The translations under genes were made by a program, and so were the position numbers. DNA of 17,038 nucleotides, taken from contig JAAYZQ010000471.1 of the NCBI GenBank assembly GCA_012514775.1, forward strand, positions 1-17,038. The letters run 5' to 3'. Under the pieces are notes generated by a model, which did no database searches, was not told the origin of the DNA, and worked only from the letters and a program-made list of their open reading frames with translations. How positions within the stretch are numbered: position 1 is the first letter of the stretch; each line of letters opens with the position of its first letter. Of the stretch, positions 15,848-17,038 are shown in pieces. This DNA comes from Anaerolineaceae bacterium. Lineage in GTDB: Bacteria; Chloroflexota; Anaerolineae; JAAYZQ01.

Positions 15848-15868
15848 CTCCGCGCCCTGTGGTACAAT
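15840..15868 (+). promoter_or_regulatory. Extended -10 promoter of the S8 protease gene
   Basis: TGGTACAAT (15860-15868) is an extended -10 box, the same nine bases as at 3521-3529. The -35 region (15840-15845, TTTTCT) is weak and lies within the T-tract of the previous terminator. The start is expected near 15875, about 50 bases before the ATG. Confidence 0.55.
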
Positions 15869-15926
15869 GCCGGCGAGGAATCAAGCCACGTCCTCAAACA
15901 AACTCAAAGCAGAAGGAGAATGGAGA

Positions 15927-17038
15927 ATGAGGCTGTTCTTTCCCAGGTTGCTGACCGCCTTGATGGTAGTTGTCATGGTGGCCGGGACGGCCAGTGCGCA
16001 ACCTGTCCCGACCAAGCCCGCGTCCGAGGACGCGCCCGGCGTGGTCACGGCGGAGGCTGCCACCTATTATCTGCCCCGCGTCTATATCGTCCGGCTTCAG
16101 GACCCGCCGCTGGCCAGTTATGAGGGCACCATCTCTGGCCTGCCGGCGACCCAGGCGCGGGAGACCGGGCAGGCCCGGCTCGACGTGAGCAGCCCGGCCA
16201 GCCTTGCCTATCGCCAGCACCTGGCCCGGCAGCAGGAGCAGGTCATCGACGCAATGGCGTCGCGCCTGGGCCGCCAGGCGGAGGTCCTCCACCGCTACGA
16301 GGTGGCCACCAACGGCTTTGCCGTCCGCCTGCTCCCCGGCGAGGCCGAGGCGCTGGCCTCGCTGCCGGGTGTCGTCTCGGTCCGGCCCGAGTTTGTCCGC
16401 TTCCCGTCCACCGACGTCGGCCCCACCTGGATCGGGGCGCCGGGCCTGTGGGACGGCAGCGACACGGGCGGGCTGGCGGGCACCAGGGGCGAGGGCATCG
16501 TCGTCGGCGTCATCGACACCGGCATCAACTTTGACCACCCCTCCCTGGCCGATGTGGGCGGCGACGGGTACGACCACGTGAATCCCCTGGGCGCGAACAA
16601 CTACCTGGGGTGGTGCAACCCGACCCATCCCAGCTACGACGCGAGCGTGCACAAGTGCAACGACAAGCTCATCGGCGCCTGGGACATGACCGGCGACGGC
16701 AACAAGGGCGAGGACACCGAGGGCCACGGCACGCACACGGCCAGCACGGCCGCCGGGAATGTCACCCAGGCGACCATCGCCGCCCCGACGATGACCATCG
16801 TGCGCGACATCTCGGGCGTGGCCCCCCACGCCAACGTCGTCACCTACGACGTCTGCGTGCCCGAGGGCTGCTACGGCGCGTCCATCCTCAGCGCCATCGA
16901 TCAGGCCATCGTCGACGGGGTCGACGTCATCAACTATTCCATCGGCGGCGGGCCGACCGACCCCTGGGCGTCCGAAGACGCGCTGGCCTTCCTGGCCGCG
17001 CGAGACGCGGGCATTTTCGTGGCCACGTCCGCCGGCAA
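15927..17038 (+). CDS. Secreted subtilisin-like S8 protease (partial, runs off the window)
   Basis: The first 370 residues of an exported serine protease; the frame is open to the window end. A signal peptide covers about 1-24 (MRLFFPRLLTALMVVVMVAG, ending ASA). Residues 48-160 resemble an I9-type inhibitory propeptide (RVYIVRLQDPPLASYEG ... LHRYEVATNGFAVRLLPGEAEALASLPGVVSVRPE). The catalytic domain begins near 185: the Asp is D197 in GVIDTGINFDHPSL, the His is H267 in GHGTHTASTAAGN, and the last residues (ATSAG) belong to the oxyanion-hole segment just before its Asn. The catalytic Ser lies outside. Insertion of a Cys-containing loop (residues 230-245, CNPTHPSYDASVHKC) suggests a disulfide and extracellular site. 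The ATG at 15927 is chosen for AAGGAG eight bases upstream. It would degrade external protein. Confidence 0.95.
   Translation, partial: MRLFFPRLLTALMVVVMVAGTASAQPVPTKPASEDAPGVVTAEAATYYLPRVYIVRLQDPPLASYEGTISGLPATQARETGQARLDVSSPASLAYRQHLARQQEQVIDAMASRLGRQAEVLHRYEVATNGFAVRLLPGEAEALASLPGVVSVRPEFVRFPSTDVGPTWIGAPGLWDGSDTGGLAGTRGEGIVVGVIDTGINFDHPSLADVGGDGYDHVNPLGANNYLGWCNPTHPSYDASVHKCNDKLIGAWDMTGDGNKGEDTEGHGTHTASTAAGNVTQATIAAPTMTIVRDISGVAPHANVVTYDVCVPEGCYGASILSAIDQAIVDGVDVINYSIGGGPTDPWASEDALAFLAARDAGIFVATSAG

Overview
The window is GC-rich bacterial chromosomal DNA, most probably from a Chloroflexota bacterium (Anaerolineae/Caldilineae-like). I base this on gene content and style: a secreted C39-like protease carrying a 'VFLPLI' linker of the kind common in secreted proteins of this phylum, an archaeal/eukaryote-type prolyl-tRNA synthetase with a C-terminal zinc module, a YedE-TusA pair, and 'GGGGCGGGGTCTCCCC' palindromic repeats. 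The taxonomic call is an inference; there is no rRNA or marker gene to settle it.

Layout. (1) 118-3336, minus strand: a consensus sigma70 promoter, then a 23-codon proline-rich leader peptide, a set of mutually exclusive hairpins ending in an intrinsic terminator, then a metallophosphoesterase, a LOG-family protein and proS. This has the anatomy of a ribosome-mediated transcription attenuator that would read prolyl-tRNA charging, and it is the most interesting item in the window. (2) 3377-5223, plus strand: palindromic and tandem GC repeats, a promoter, a possible short upstream ORF, and a secreted C39-like cysteine protease with a C-terminal beta-sandwich domain. (3) 5338-7044, minus strand: a promoter, a broken peroxiredoxin fragment, yedE (putative selenium/sulfur transporter) and a TusA-family carrier. 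(4) 7045-7944: about 0.9 kb without a convincing protein gene; it holds degenerate repeats and a promoter-to-terminator-like stretch that could be a non-coding RNA. (5) 7945-13142, plus strand: a tightly packed cluster from one strong promoter: two-helix membrane protein, an SRPBCC-PDZ-DinB fusion, a GH31 alpha-glucosidase, a 53-residue Cys-rich mini-protein and a PaaI-like thioesterase. (6) 13148-15847, plus strand: a repeated TGTATC operator and promoter, a DrrA-like ABC ATPase, an ABC-2 permease with a long coiled-coil outer loop, and a strong terminator. (7) 15840-17038: promoter and N-terminal part of a secreted subtilisin-like (S8) protease that runs off the window.

How the genes work together. 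Region 1 is best read as proline-responsive control of prolyl-tRNA synthetase together with two small enzymes of unknown substrate. Region 3 would import a sulfur or selenium species and hand it to a CPxP carrier. Region 5 is a cytoplasmic cluster without an obvious common pathway. Region 6 is an export system with its own regulated promoter. Two secreted proteases (C39-like and S8) fit a heterotrophic, polymer-degrading life style.
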